Assembly: GCA_029250385.1 (NCBI GenBank)
Contig: JAQXFJ010000274.1
Span: 1 to 5,693, forward strand
DNA: 5,693 bases
From: Candidatus Poseidoniaceae archaeon
Lineage (GTDB): Archaea > Thermoplasmatota > Poseidoniia > Poseidoniales > Poseidoniaceae
Direction of reading: 5' to 3'
Below are positions 1 to 5,276 of this stretch, piece by piece. The translations under genes were made by a program, and so were the position numbers. The notes under the pieces are model-generated. The model was not told the DNA's origin, searched no databases, and worked only from the letters and a program-made list of their open reading frames with translations. Position 1 is the stretch's first letter. Each line of letters begins with the position of its first letter.

Positions 1-454
1 GCTTAATCATATCAAGGAGGGTCGCTGGAGAATCTGCGGACTTAGTTGTTGGTTGTTTTACCACTTGGATTTTTGGAGCTTTGACTTCTTCATCTAAAGT
101 GATAAATTCGGCATCTAGAACTTCTGCATCTAGAATATCGTCATCACTGACTGTCAGAACTACTGGAGTTGCTATTGCTTCTTTTGGCGGCTCAACTTCG
201 GGAGTGATAGTGTCATCATCTTCTAGTGACAGACTGGGTTGTAAGGCATCTAATTCCTCTGACGCCGATGCTTTGGCTGTTGTTTCGCCTGCCAATTCTT
301 CTATTCCCAATTCTTTTTTAGATAATCCGGATTCAATCAAACGGTCAACTAAGTCAGATTTATTGCCTGATGTGGGAAGGTCGTTTATGATACACAAGGC
401 TTTGAGTTTAGCCGCAGTAAGTCTAGATTTCAACTCGTCGGACAACCTCTTCAC
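1..454 (-). CDS. SAP-domain protein with acidic tail, C-terminus missing (runs off left edge)
   Basis: This is a partial gene of 151 visible codons. It reads leftward from a GTG at 454 and stays open to the window edge. Residues about 8-43 match a SAP domain, a short helix-turn-helix-like motif (SAF-A/B, Acinus, PIAS) that binds DNA or sometimes RNA. The key pattern is L12, the LKAL helix at 17-20, L26, then TSGNKSDLVDRL with G30, K32, L35 and L39. From about residue 47 the chain becomes low-complexity and rich in Asp, Glu, Pro, Thr and Val, so it is probably disordered and acidic. It contains a small internal duplication (LDAEVLDAE). GTG 454 is chosen because it directly precedes the SAP helix (MKRLSDELKSRL); an in-frame TGA lies only seven codons upstream and no ATG falls between. 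A GGA sits just upstream of the start as a weak ribosome site. The neighbour upstream is co-directional with an 81-bp gap. DNA binding is expected from the domain; the process served is unknown because the rest of the protein is outside the window. Confidence 0.8.
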   Translation of the reverse strand, partial: MKRLSDELKSRLTAAKLKALCIINDLPTSGNKSDLVDRLIESGLSKKELGIEELAGETTAKASASEELDALQPSLSLEDDDTITPEVEPPKEAIATPVVLTVSDDDILDAEVLDAEFITLDEEVKAPKIQVVKQPTTKSADSPATLLDMIK

Positions 455-535
455 CAGTCCTGCGCTATCGTTTCACCCTTTCAATCATCTTGTTTATTGT
501 TTCAAAAACAATCGATTACTTGAGGTAGTTAGTAT
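455..535 (-). promoter_or_regulatory. Intergenic leader of the SAP gene with a TATA-like tract
   Basis: This 81-bp gap separates the stop of the membrane-protein gene (TAG, complement of 536-538) from the SAP gene start at 454. On the minus strand it holds an A/T tract, ACAATAAACA (complement of 491-500). It lies about 40 bp before the GTG, so it could be a TATA element giving a leader of roughly 10-20 nt. The tract overlaps a 17-bp palindrome listed separately. The element call rests on position and composition only. Confidence 0.35.
496..512. repeat. 17-bp palindrome (7-3-7) upstream of the SAP gene
   Basis: The sequence ATTGTTT-CAA-AAACAAT is a perfect 7-bp inverted repeat around a 3-nt centre. 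It lies 42 bp upstream of the SAP start and 24 bp downstream of the preceding gene's stop. Read on the minus strand it contains a T5 run, so it might help end transcription of the upstream gene. Alternatively it could be an operator over the SAP promoter. The inverted repeat is seen directly; both functions are guesses. Confidence 0.45.
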
Positions 536-1639
536 CTATGACTCGTATGGGATGTATTGACCAGATTGGTCTTTGATGTAGATTGTTTGTTCGTATGAAC
601 CATCATCCATTTTACGATAGTAATAACCATTCCCAGCATCTTCAAAAATCGAGGATTCTTGAATCTCTGCTGAGTTTTGCTGCGGTAAGTCTTGTGGACT
701 GCTTGCTGGAGGAGGCCCTGAACGTTGTGATTCTGCCGGAGTTGATGCAACGTTGGCTGGTCCTGAACTTGGCGTTACTGATTTTGGCGCACCGGGCGGC
801 CCGCTAACCGATTGTGGAGGACCTCCTGGACCGGCAACTGGTTTTGGAGGACCAGATGGGCCTTGTGAGATTTTTTGTTTTCTAGCATCTTCCAATACTA
901 TTTGCTCTTCCGTAACTTTGTCATCTTCAAGCAGTGCTTTGACTTTCTTACCAACTTTTTGGGCACCAATAAAAGCAAATGATGAAAGTCCCAAAAAGAA
1001 CAAACCCGGGACTCCTGCAATCACTTGGTTAGGCCATAATTTACCAGTCACTTTCAGATTTGTATTGCTAGGATCTACCACTTCTCCATTGTCATAAACA
1101 ACCTTGGCATTCAAGCAATATTGGGCCATATCTAAATTAAAATCAAAGATGTATTCCTTACCTTCAACTGGAAGTTTCACAAAGTCATACTGATATTCAT
1201 GGCTGTTGGTTAATTTAGCGGTGCTTTGCGCTTCGCTTATGATTTCTGTATCAGTACAATCATCTATCTGTAAAACGTATATTTCTAGAGTCGTATTCTC
1301 AGTTGTGGCTGGCAATCGATCTACGCCAACTGTTACTTCATATGGAACATCCATGAAATCTTCACCGCCAAGTGATGGACCCCATACCAAACCGATATCT
1401 TTCTGTGCCGCCCCATACTCAAAGTCAGCGTCCATCGGCATAGGGAATAAGGCAAAGGCAAACATTAGTAGAGCAATTCCAAGGAACATGAATACATTCC
1501 ATCTTGACTTTTTTAGCGCCTCCTGCAATGAGGCTAGAGTTTCAAAATTCTCTTCAACTACTTCCGCAATGCTTGGTGTTTCAACAATGCTACTTTCCTC
1601 TGTAGCCTCGTTTGCAGCTGCTACCTCACCCTCGGACAT
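536..1639 (-). CDS. Two-helix membrane protein with Pro/Gly-rich tail and C-terminal aromatic mini-domain
   Basis: This is a 367-residue protein when started at ATG 1639; I do not recognise a named family. Order of parts: an acidic cytoplasmic N-terminus (1-42); KKSRW and a transmembrane helix at about 47-67; an outside domain at about 68-203 with two cysteines (C128, C175) that could pair; a second helix at about 204-226 followed by KVGKKVK. Positive charges flanking both helices indicate N-in/C-in topology. The cytoplasmic tail has a charged stretch (231-256), three Pro/Gly-rich decapeptide repeats (260-289), a Ser/Pro/Gln linker to about 325, and a terminal aromatic segment (331-367) with NGYYYRKMDDG and QYIPY. 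The upstream TTG at 1690 would add 17 residues with no start-like signal, so ATG 1639 is preferred. The gene is divergent from the glutamate-ligase gene and followed on the same strand by the SAP gene. The tail resembles that of the surface protein at 2979-5219. A scaffold or signalling role is possible but not shown. Confidence 0.8.
   Translation of the reverse strand: MSEGEVAAANEATEESSIVETPSIAEVVEENFETLASLQEALKKSRWNVFMFLGIALLMFAFALFPMPMDADFEYGAAQKDIGLVWGPSLGGEDFMDVPYEVTVGVDRLPATTENTTLEIYVLQIDDCTDTEIISEAQSTAKLTNSHEYQYDFVKLPVEGKEYIFDFNLDMAQYCLNAKVVYDNGEVVDPSNTNLKVTGKLWPNQVIAGVPGLFFLGLSSFAFIGAQKVGKKVKALLEDDKVTEEQIVLEDARKQKISQGPSGPPKPVAGPGGPPQSVSGPPGAPKSVTPSSGPANVASTPAESQRSGPPPASSPQDLPQQNSAEIQESSIFEDAGNGYYYRKMDDGSYEQTIYIKDQSGQYIPYES
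545..649 (-). other. Coding segment for the C-terminal aromatic mini-domain (membrane protein)
   Basis: Residues 331-365 of the membrane protein hold NGYYYRKMDDG at 337-347, then a short hydrophobic strand, a K-D-x-S-G-Q turn, and YIPY at 362-365, two residues from the end. It aligns by eye with the end of the surface protein (NGYSWRHMSD ... SDWIPY). The spacing and the terminal IPY are shared; most aromatic positions are conserved in kind (Y or W). Confidence 0.6.
773..862 (-). repeat. Three 30-bp in-frame repeats encoding a Pro/Gly decapeptide
   Basis: Within the membrane-protein gene, residues 260-289 divide into three degenerate decapeptides: GPSGPPKPVA, GPGGPPQSVS and GPPGAPKSVT (consensus GPxGxPxxVx). 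They form a flexible or polyproline-II linker between the second membrane helix and the terminal aromatic mini-domain. A weaker echo (SGPANVAS) follows at 292-299. Confidence 0.75.
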
Positions 1640-1736
1640 GAACTGCGGACAGATAATCAGCACTTCAAAGGCTCTATTGTCGTATAACAAATAATTTATC
1701 CGATGATATCAAAAGGTAAGGGCTCATCCTCTTATC
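1640..1736. promoter_or_regulatory. Divergent promoter region between the membrane-protein and RimK-like genes
   Basis: These 97 bp separate two start codons facing away from each other. The core at about 1682-1700 is A/T-rich (GTATAACAAATAATTTATC) and offers TATA-like sequences in both directions. On the plus strand AATAATTTATC at 1690-1700 lies 37-47 bp before ATG 1737, fitting a short leader. On the minus strand the complement of 1681-1700 (GATAAATTATTTGTTATACG) lies about 42-61 bp before ATG 1639. An 8-bp palindrome TGATATCA sits at 1704-1711. AAAAGGTAAGGG at 1711-1722 is purine-rich but rather far from ATG 1737 to act as a normal ribosome site. Both genes may share one regulated region. 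Confidence 0.5.
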
Positions 1737-2933
1737 ATGGACCTAAAATTAGCTGTACTGTCCAGAGGGCCTAGGCTCTACAGTACTAGGCGGTTGGTTC
1801 AGGAAGCCAAAAAGCGAGGCATTGAGGTCGAAGTTACCGACCCCATGAAGTTTTCATTATTCGTTGACGATGGGGCAATCGACATACACCATGCTGGACA
1901 ACCATTTACTCATGAAGCGGTCATTCCAAGAATTGGCCACTCGATTACCAAACACGGCGTCGCAGTATTGAGGCATATGGAACAGTTGGGTATTTGGACG
2001 GTAAACACTGGCCAAGGAATATTACAAAGCCGTGATAAGTTACATGCCTCCCAAATCCTAGCAAAAAACAAGATTCCAGTACCAAAAACCACCTATGTTA
2101 GAGATACGATAGATGTTGAACCTGCTATTGATTTTGTCGGAGGACTGCCTGTAGTCATCAAAGTGACTCAAGGCACTCAAGGACAAGGAGTATTCCTACG
2201 CCATACATTGCATGAATCAAGAAGTCTAGTTCAAGGGTTGTTACTAACCGGTAAATCTGTTCTAGTGCAAGAATACATTGCTGAATCACACGGTAAAGAT
2301 ATCCGCGCCTTGGTAGTTGGTGATAGAGTCGTAGCAGCCATGCGAAGAAGAGCAAGAGGGAGAGAATTCCGTAGTAATTATCACTTGAATGGTACTGTTG
2401 AAAAGGTTGAGCTAACTCCTGAGTTTGAGGAACAAGCCTGTAGGGCTGCAAGAGTGTTGGGGCTTAATATTGCTGGAGTTGATCTATTAGAGGCGGAAAA
2501 TGGACCCTTGGTATTAGAAGTCAATTCCTCACCTGGTTTGGAAGGTATCGAAAAAGCAAGTGGAGTCAATGTTGCTGGTGAAATAATTGATTATGTAATC
2601 AGTGAAGCGGCATTTTCAGAAGTAGACTTAGGCCAACTACTCAGAACCGTTCCCGGTGCTGGAGTATTGTCATTGACTCTTAGAAATCATCCGACAATGG
2701 TGGGAAATAAAATATCAGATTTGTTCAAATCCTCTCATGAAATCCCAGTATTTGCGCTTTCAAGAGATAATGGTCTAATATGGAATCCTGATTCTGAAAT
2801 TCAGTTGCGCTATGATGACGTTATCATCTGTTATGGTGAGTTGAATCATTTGCGATCCTCATTGAAAAGCGCGATTTTAGGCGTTGCAGATAAGTCGTTT
2901 AAGTCAACTGGAAAAGAAGAAACTAGTGCTTAA
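1737..2933 (+). CDS. rimK: RimK-type alpha-L-glutamate ligase (ATP-grasp) with C-terminal RCK_C/TrkA_C-like domain
   Basis: This 398-residue protein resembles bacterial RimK along its first ~295 residues. RimK enzymes use ATP to add L-glutamate to the C-terminus of a substrate (ribosomal protein S6 in E. coli) through an acyl-phosphate. Visible landmarks: N-terminal domain starting KLAVLSRGPRLYSTRRL; AVIPRIGHSITKHG at 61-74; SRDKL at 98-102; ATP-binding K142 and the TQGTQGQGV loop (144-152); QEYI hinge at 178-181; KDIRALVVGD at 187-196; the RRRARGREFRSNYH substrate-loop region at 203-216; AGVDLL at 246-251; and metal ligands D249, E261 and N263 in LEVNSSPGLEGIEK. Catalytic positions look intact. 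Residues about 308-376 form an added domain resembling RCK_C/TrkA_C, a ligand-sensing fold of K+ channel regulators. E. coli RimK is 300 residues and lacks this. The gene starts at ATG 1737, is divergent from the membrane-protein gene and lies 45 bp before the surface-protein gene. Family is near certain; the archaeal substrate is unknown, since archaea lack bacterial S6. Cofactor ligases (CofF, MptN) are more distant alternatives. Confidence 0.93.
   Translation: MDLKLAVLSRGPRLYSTRRLVQEAKKRGIEVEVTDPMKFSLFVDDGAIDIHHAGQPFTHEAVIPRIGHSITKHGVAVLRHMEQLGIWTVNTGQGILQSRDKLHASQILAKNKIPVPKTTYVRDTIDVEPAIDFVGGLPVVIKVTQGTQGQGVFLRHTLHESRSLVQGLLLTGKSVLVQEYIAESHGKDIRALVVGDRVVAAMRRRARGREFRSNYHLNGTVEKVELTPEFEEQACRAARVLGLNIAGVDLLEAENGPLVLEVNSSPGLEGIEKASGVNVAGEIIDYVISEAAFSEVDLGQLLRTVPGAGVLSLTLRNHPTMVGNKISDLFKSSHEIPVFALSRDNGLIWNPDSEIQLRYDDVIICYGELNHLRSSLKSAILGVADKSFKSTGKEETSA
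2658..2864 (+). other. Coding segment for the RCK_C/TrkA_C-like regulatory domain
   Basis: Residues about 308-376 of the RimK-like protein follow the RCK_C pattern: a first strand (VLSLTLRNHP), the MVGNKISDLF helix start, a strand with IPVFALSRDNG, a P-D-SEIQLRYDD turn, and a final VIICYGELNHL strand. In KtrA/TrkA and CpaA proteins this fold dimerises and binds small ligands, in several cases c-di-AMP. The match is by eye to family consensus; no ligand residue can be assigned here. Confidence 0.75.
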
Positions 2934-2978
2934 GCAGTTTTAACAAACTTCAATAAACACTCCGCATGTAACGTTTAC
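2934..2978 (+). promoter_or_regulatory. Short intergenic gap with TATA-like tract before the surface-protein gene
   Basis: The 45-bp gap contains the A/T tract TTTTAACAAAC at 2938-2948, 31-41 bp before ATG 2979, the distance expected for an archaeal TATA box serving a nearly leaderless mRNA. No Shine-Dalgarno sequence is visible before the ATG. Read-through from the ligase gene is equally possible, because no terminator is seen. Confidence 0.4.
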
Positions 2979-2981
2979 ATG
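2965..2981. repeat. 17-bp palindrome (7-3-7) covering the start codon of the surface-protein gene
   Basis: CATGTAA-CGT-TTACATG is a perfect 7-bp inverted repeat around a 3-nt centre. Its last three bases are the ATG of the downstream gene. It could be an operator just downstream of the TATA-like tract, or an RNA hairpin hiding the start codon. The repeat is seen directly; the role is unknown. Confidence 0.5.
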
Positions 2982-5219
2982 GGCAAAAGGGGTTTCATCA
3001 TTTTCTTTGCCATGTGTGTTTTGTTTCCATTGGATTTATTTGAGAATACGACTACTGCATCTGTAGACGATGCAAAGAAGATGTTTCATGTTGAAGAAAA
3101 TCAAGATTTAGAATTAAGGATACATCCACCAGGTACATTCTTCGATGAAAATGAAAAATTGAGTTGGTCGCCAAATAATATCTCAAGTGAGAATGTAATG
3201 CAAATTTCAATTGTGATGGAGGAAATAATAAATCAAAACGCAATTCTATCAATAGAAACCTTAGCGTATTGGGATGGAACCACATCTTCAGTATTGCAAT
3301 TTTCAAACACCACGGTAAATCATGAATTGATGGTTATCAATAAAAGCACGGTTGTTACCTACAATGTAAGTTACCCAAATACCGTTTGGGGTGGTGATTA
3401 TTCGCTAAATGTTACGATGAATTTCCAGGACTCTACAAATCTAGAGATAGATTACAGCGGAATTAAATTCCAAACTTATGACTATCACATCTACGAAAAT
3501 AAAAATCAAGAAGTCATACTCTTGTGTAGTTGTGAAACAATTGAAAGTGAAATTTTGATAAGAAATACCGGCGAAATTGAAACCATATTACAGATTAACG
3601 TGTCACTTGATAGTGCCGCAAATGAGATTGCTAAGGTCGAATTTGTCGAACAAGATTCGATGGGTATTGTTTTACTTGAATCCGGAGAAGTATTTTCAAC
3701 AAACATCTCAATTATGTTAGATAAAGATAACATAATTAAAAATAATAGTCTAGATATTCCGATAAATATTAACGTTTCTTATGAGGACGATGATGGTAAT
3801 TTAATTTCGTTATACGAACAATATTATTTCCTAAAGACTGTAATTGTTGATTCAAATAACAACCCCGAAGTCTCCCTTGATATTCCAGAATACAACAATG
3901 TTTTAACATCAAATGGATTTAATAAATTACGAATCCCACAAAACGGCAATGATTCAAGTTTATTTTTCTTAGGTAACACAGAATATACCACACAAATTTC
4001 AGTGCAAAATTTGGGATTCTATAACGAGGAATTGACAATAATATCCAATAACTCTCAATTAAATCAAATGGTTTTGTATCAAAATAATCTCTACATCATA
4101 AACGATTTTAATGAGTTGAAAATTAATATCGGGACATATGAAATTATTGAATTAAAAATTTTGGTTCAAAACCCAACTAATATTATAATGTCAGATCTAA
4201 AGTTTACCATGCATTTCTCCGAATCCTACTATACTGATATTGAATTAAATTTTGTCGATGCTCCCCCCATCTCTACAACCGTGATTTTAAGTTCCAATAA
4301 CCAAACAACAGAAACTGAGTTGCCTATTGATGAAGACATTGCATTGCATATTGATTTGTCTGATTATGAAGCGCTCGATTTCTTTGAAAACCGGTGGTTT
4401 TTAACATGCCTAATAGAATCAACAAATAACTCGGTAAATGAGCTTATTGGGATACAATGTAACAACCAGAATATCCTTATCCAACCATTAATTGATGGTA
4501 GTGATAACTACTCGTTTTACTTTAATTTGCTAAACCTAAGTGATGAACTAAATTCCAACTTTTCGGTCAGGTTCGAAATATCGCATCAGCCTTTAACTAG
4601 AAATTCTTCGATTATTCACTTTATTACATTGGATTATTTGATAGATTTAACAAATCAAAATGATAATTCCAATAATCAGGGCGACAACACCGGTAATGGT
4701 GGAGATAGTGGTTCAAATAACTCAACTGGAAATAACAACACTACCGGAACTCCTGTTGATGACTGCGCAGACATCCAGTGTGACGCATGTCCAATAGGCA
4801 TGGTTAGTGACCCCAACGGAGGCTGCTGCGCATGCATGGAGGCGCCTGAGACCAATGTTGATACCGGGGATCAAACTGGCGAGCAAGGCGAACAGCAAAA
4901 TGACGATTCAACAAAAACTGCAACTAAACAGAGCAATATGTCAACTTACTTACTCCTTGGATTAATTATAGCTGCTTTAGTTGCTGCAGTAGTGATAATT
5001 AGGGCAAGAAAAACTTCTAAAACACAGCAAATTGTGAGTGATAAAACTATTACTCAATTACCAATGCCTGCATTACCACTACCAGGATTGCCAATACCAA
5101 GTGCAGTGGTAGTTTTACAGGAATGGACTGATGATAATGGATATTCATGGCGACATATGTCTGACCGCACAATAATGTGGTGGAATGGTTCTGACTGGAT
5201 TCCTTATGGCAAGAACTGA
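2979..5219 (+). CDS. Large Asn-rich surface protein with Ig-like repeats, Cys knuckle, C-terminal membrane anchor and aromatic tail
   Basis: This is a 746-residue protein with no named family that I recognise. A signal peptide (MGKRGFIIFFAMCVLFPLDLF, basic then hydrophobic) begins it. The ectodomain, about residues 25-560, is beta-rich with Ig-like/CARDB-type stretches, for example ILIRNTGEIETILQINVSL near 190 and YTTQISVQNLGFYNEELTI near 336. It carries about twenty N-x-S/T sequons, fitting a heavily N-glycosylated archaeal surface protein. Residues about 565-593 are a linker of Asn, Gly, Asp, Ser and Thr. A cysteine knuckle follows: C596, C601, C604, C616, C617, C619, with CPIGMVSDPNGGCCAC. 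After an acidic/Gln linker comes one transmembrane helix (656-674), then RARK, giving an outside N-terminus. The cytoplasmic tail has LPMPALPLPGLPIP (694-707) and a terminal aromatic mini-domain (716-743). Start ATG 2979 is the one that precedes the signal peptide. The gene lies 45 bp after the ligase gene, same strand, and is more A/T-rich than it. Adhesion, cell-envelope or receptor roles are possible. Confidence 0.85.
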   Translation: MGKRGFIIFFAMCVLFPLDLFENTTTASVDDAKKMFHVEENQDLELRIHPPGTFFDENEKLSWSPNNISSENVMQISIVMEEIINQNAILSIETLAYWDGTTSSVLQFSNTTVNHELMVINKSTVVTYNVSYPNTVWGGDYSLNVTMNFQDSTNLEIDYSGIKFQTYDYHIYENKNQEVILLCSCETIESEILIRNTGEIETILQINVSLDSAANEIAKVEFVEQDSMGIVLLESGEVFSTNISIMLDKDNIIKNNSLDIPININVSYEDDDGNLISLYEQYYFLKTVIVDSNNNPEVSLDIPEYNNVLTSNGFNKLRIPQNGNDSSLFFLGNTEYTTQISVQNLGFYNEELTIISNNSQLNQMVLYQNNLYIINDFNELKINIGTYEIIELKILVQNPTNIIMSDLKFTMHFSESYYTDIELNFVDAPPISTTVILSSNNQTTETELPIDEDIALHIDLSDYEALDFFENRWFLTCLIESTNNSVNELIGIQCNNQNILIQPLIDGSDNYSFYFNLLNLSDELNSNFSVRFEISHQPLTRNSSIIHFITLDYLIDLTNQNDNSNNQGDNTGNGGDSGSNNSTGNNNTTGTPVDDCADIQCDACPIGMVSDPNGGCCACMEAPETNVDTGDQTGEQGEQQNDDSTKTATKQSNMSTYLLLGLIIAALVAAVVIIRARKTSKTQQIVSDKTITQLPMPALPLPGLPIPSAVVVLQEWTDDNGYSWRHMSDRTIMWWNGSDWIPYGKN
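4764..4835 (+). other. Coding segment for the juxtamembrane cysteine knuckle
   Basis: Residues 596-619 hold six cysteines in the order C-x4-C-x2-C-x11-CC-x-C. The central CPxGxxxDPxGxCCxC pattern recurs in many extracellular disulfide-rich modules. It lies between two low-complexity linkers, outside the cell just before the membrane anchor. The local DNA is clearly richer in G+C than the surrounding gene. Confidence 0.65.
5124..5207 (+). other. Coding segment for the C-terminal aromatic mini-domain (surface protein)
   Basis: Residues 716-743 contain W716, Y722, W724, W734, W735, W740 and Y743 in about 28 residues, with NGYSWRHMSD and WWNGSDWIPY. The pattern recalls short aromatic C-terminal modules such as DUF2510 (WYxDPxG...RYWDGxxW), but is not identical. 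It follows a Pro-rich tract on the cytoplasmic side and parallels the end of the membrane protein at 536-1639. Confidence 0.65.
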
Positions 5220-5276
5220 AGCCTTGATTGAGGCTAAAAACCCGGTGGTTTGATATCTTAGACCTCTATCCCACAT
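5220..5276 (+). promoter_or_regulatory. Intergenic region with TATA-like element before the integrase gene
   Basis: This 57-bp gap starts with a small hairpin (AGCCT at 5220-5224, AGGCT at 5231-5235) followed by A5 rather than a T run, so it is a poor terminator. TTTGATATCTTA at 5249-5260 lies 17-28 bp before ATG 5277, close to the usual archaeal TATA spacing for a leaderless transcript, and this supports that start. The same 9-mer TTTGATATC occurs on the minus strand in the divergent promoter region (complement of 1705-1713). Confidence 0.4.

Noticed and set aside
81..560. Plus-strand open frame of 159 codons rich in serine
   Set aside because: It is antisense to the SAP-domain gene. The Ser-rich, low-complexity product is what the complement of acidic codons gives, and the minus-strand frame has a recognisable domain.
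753..1097. Plus-strand frame with Gly/Pro-rich repeats
   Set aside because: It is the mirror of the decapeptide repeats of the minus-strand gene. Complementing Pro/Gly codons yields Gly/Pro codons.
1640..1690. TTG at 1690 as start of the membrane protein (17 extra residues)
   Set aside because: TTG starts are rarer, no ribosome site precedes it, the extra residues show no signal, and ATG 1639 begins a typical acidic N-terminus. It would also use up the minus-strand promoter space.
1206..1694. Plus-strand open frame of 162 codons
   Set aside because: It is antisense to the two-helix membrane protein, whose frame shows coherent membrane topology. This product shows no domain.
1769..1792. Inverted repeat CCTAG...CTAGG within the ligase gene
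   Set aside because: It is a 5-bp stem with a long loop inside conserved coding sequence (GPRLYSTRR), explained by codon choice.
2158..2569. Minus-strand open frames inside the ligase gene
   Set aside because: The plus-strand frame carries intact RimK motifs throughout; these are shadows.
5220..5235. Hairpin right after the surface-protein stop, as an intrinsic terminator
   Set aside because: The stem is only 5-6 bp and is followed by A5 rather than T residues on the plus strand.
5249..5257. 9-mer TTTGATATC shared with the divergent promoter region
   Set aside because: A single A/T-rich 9-mer shared by two intergenic regions could be chance, and its distances to the two start codons do not agree.
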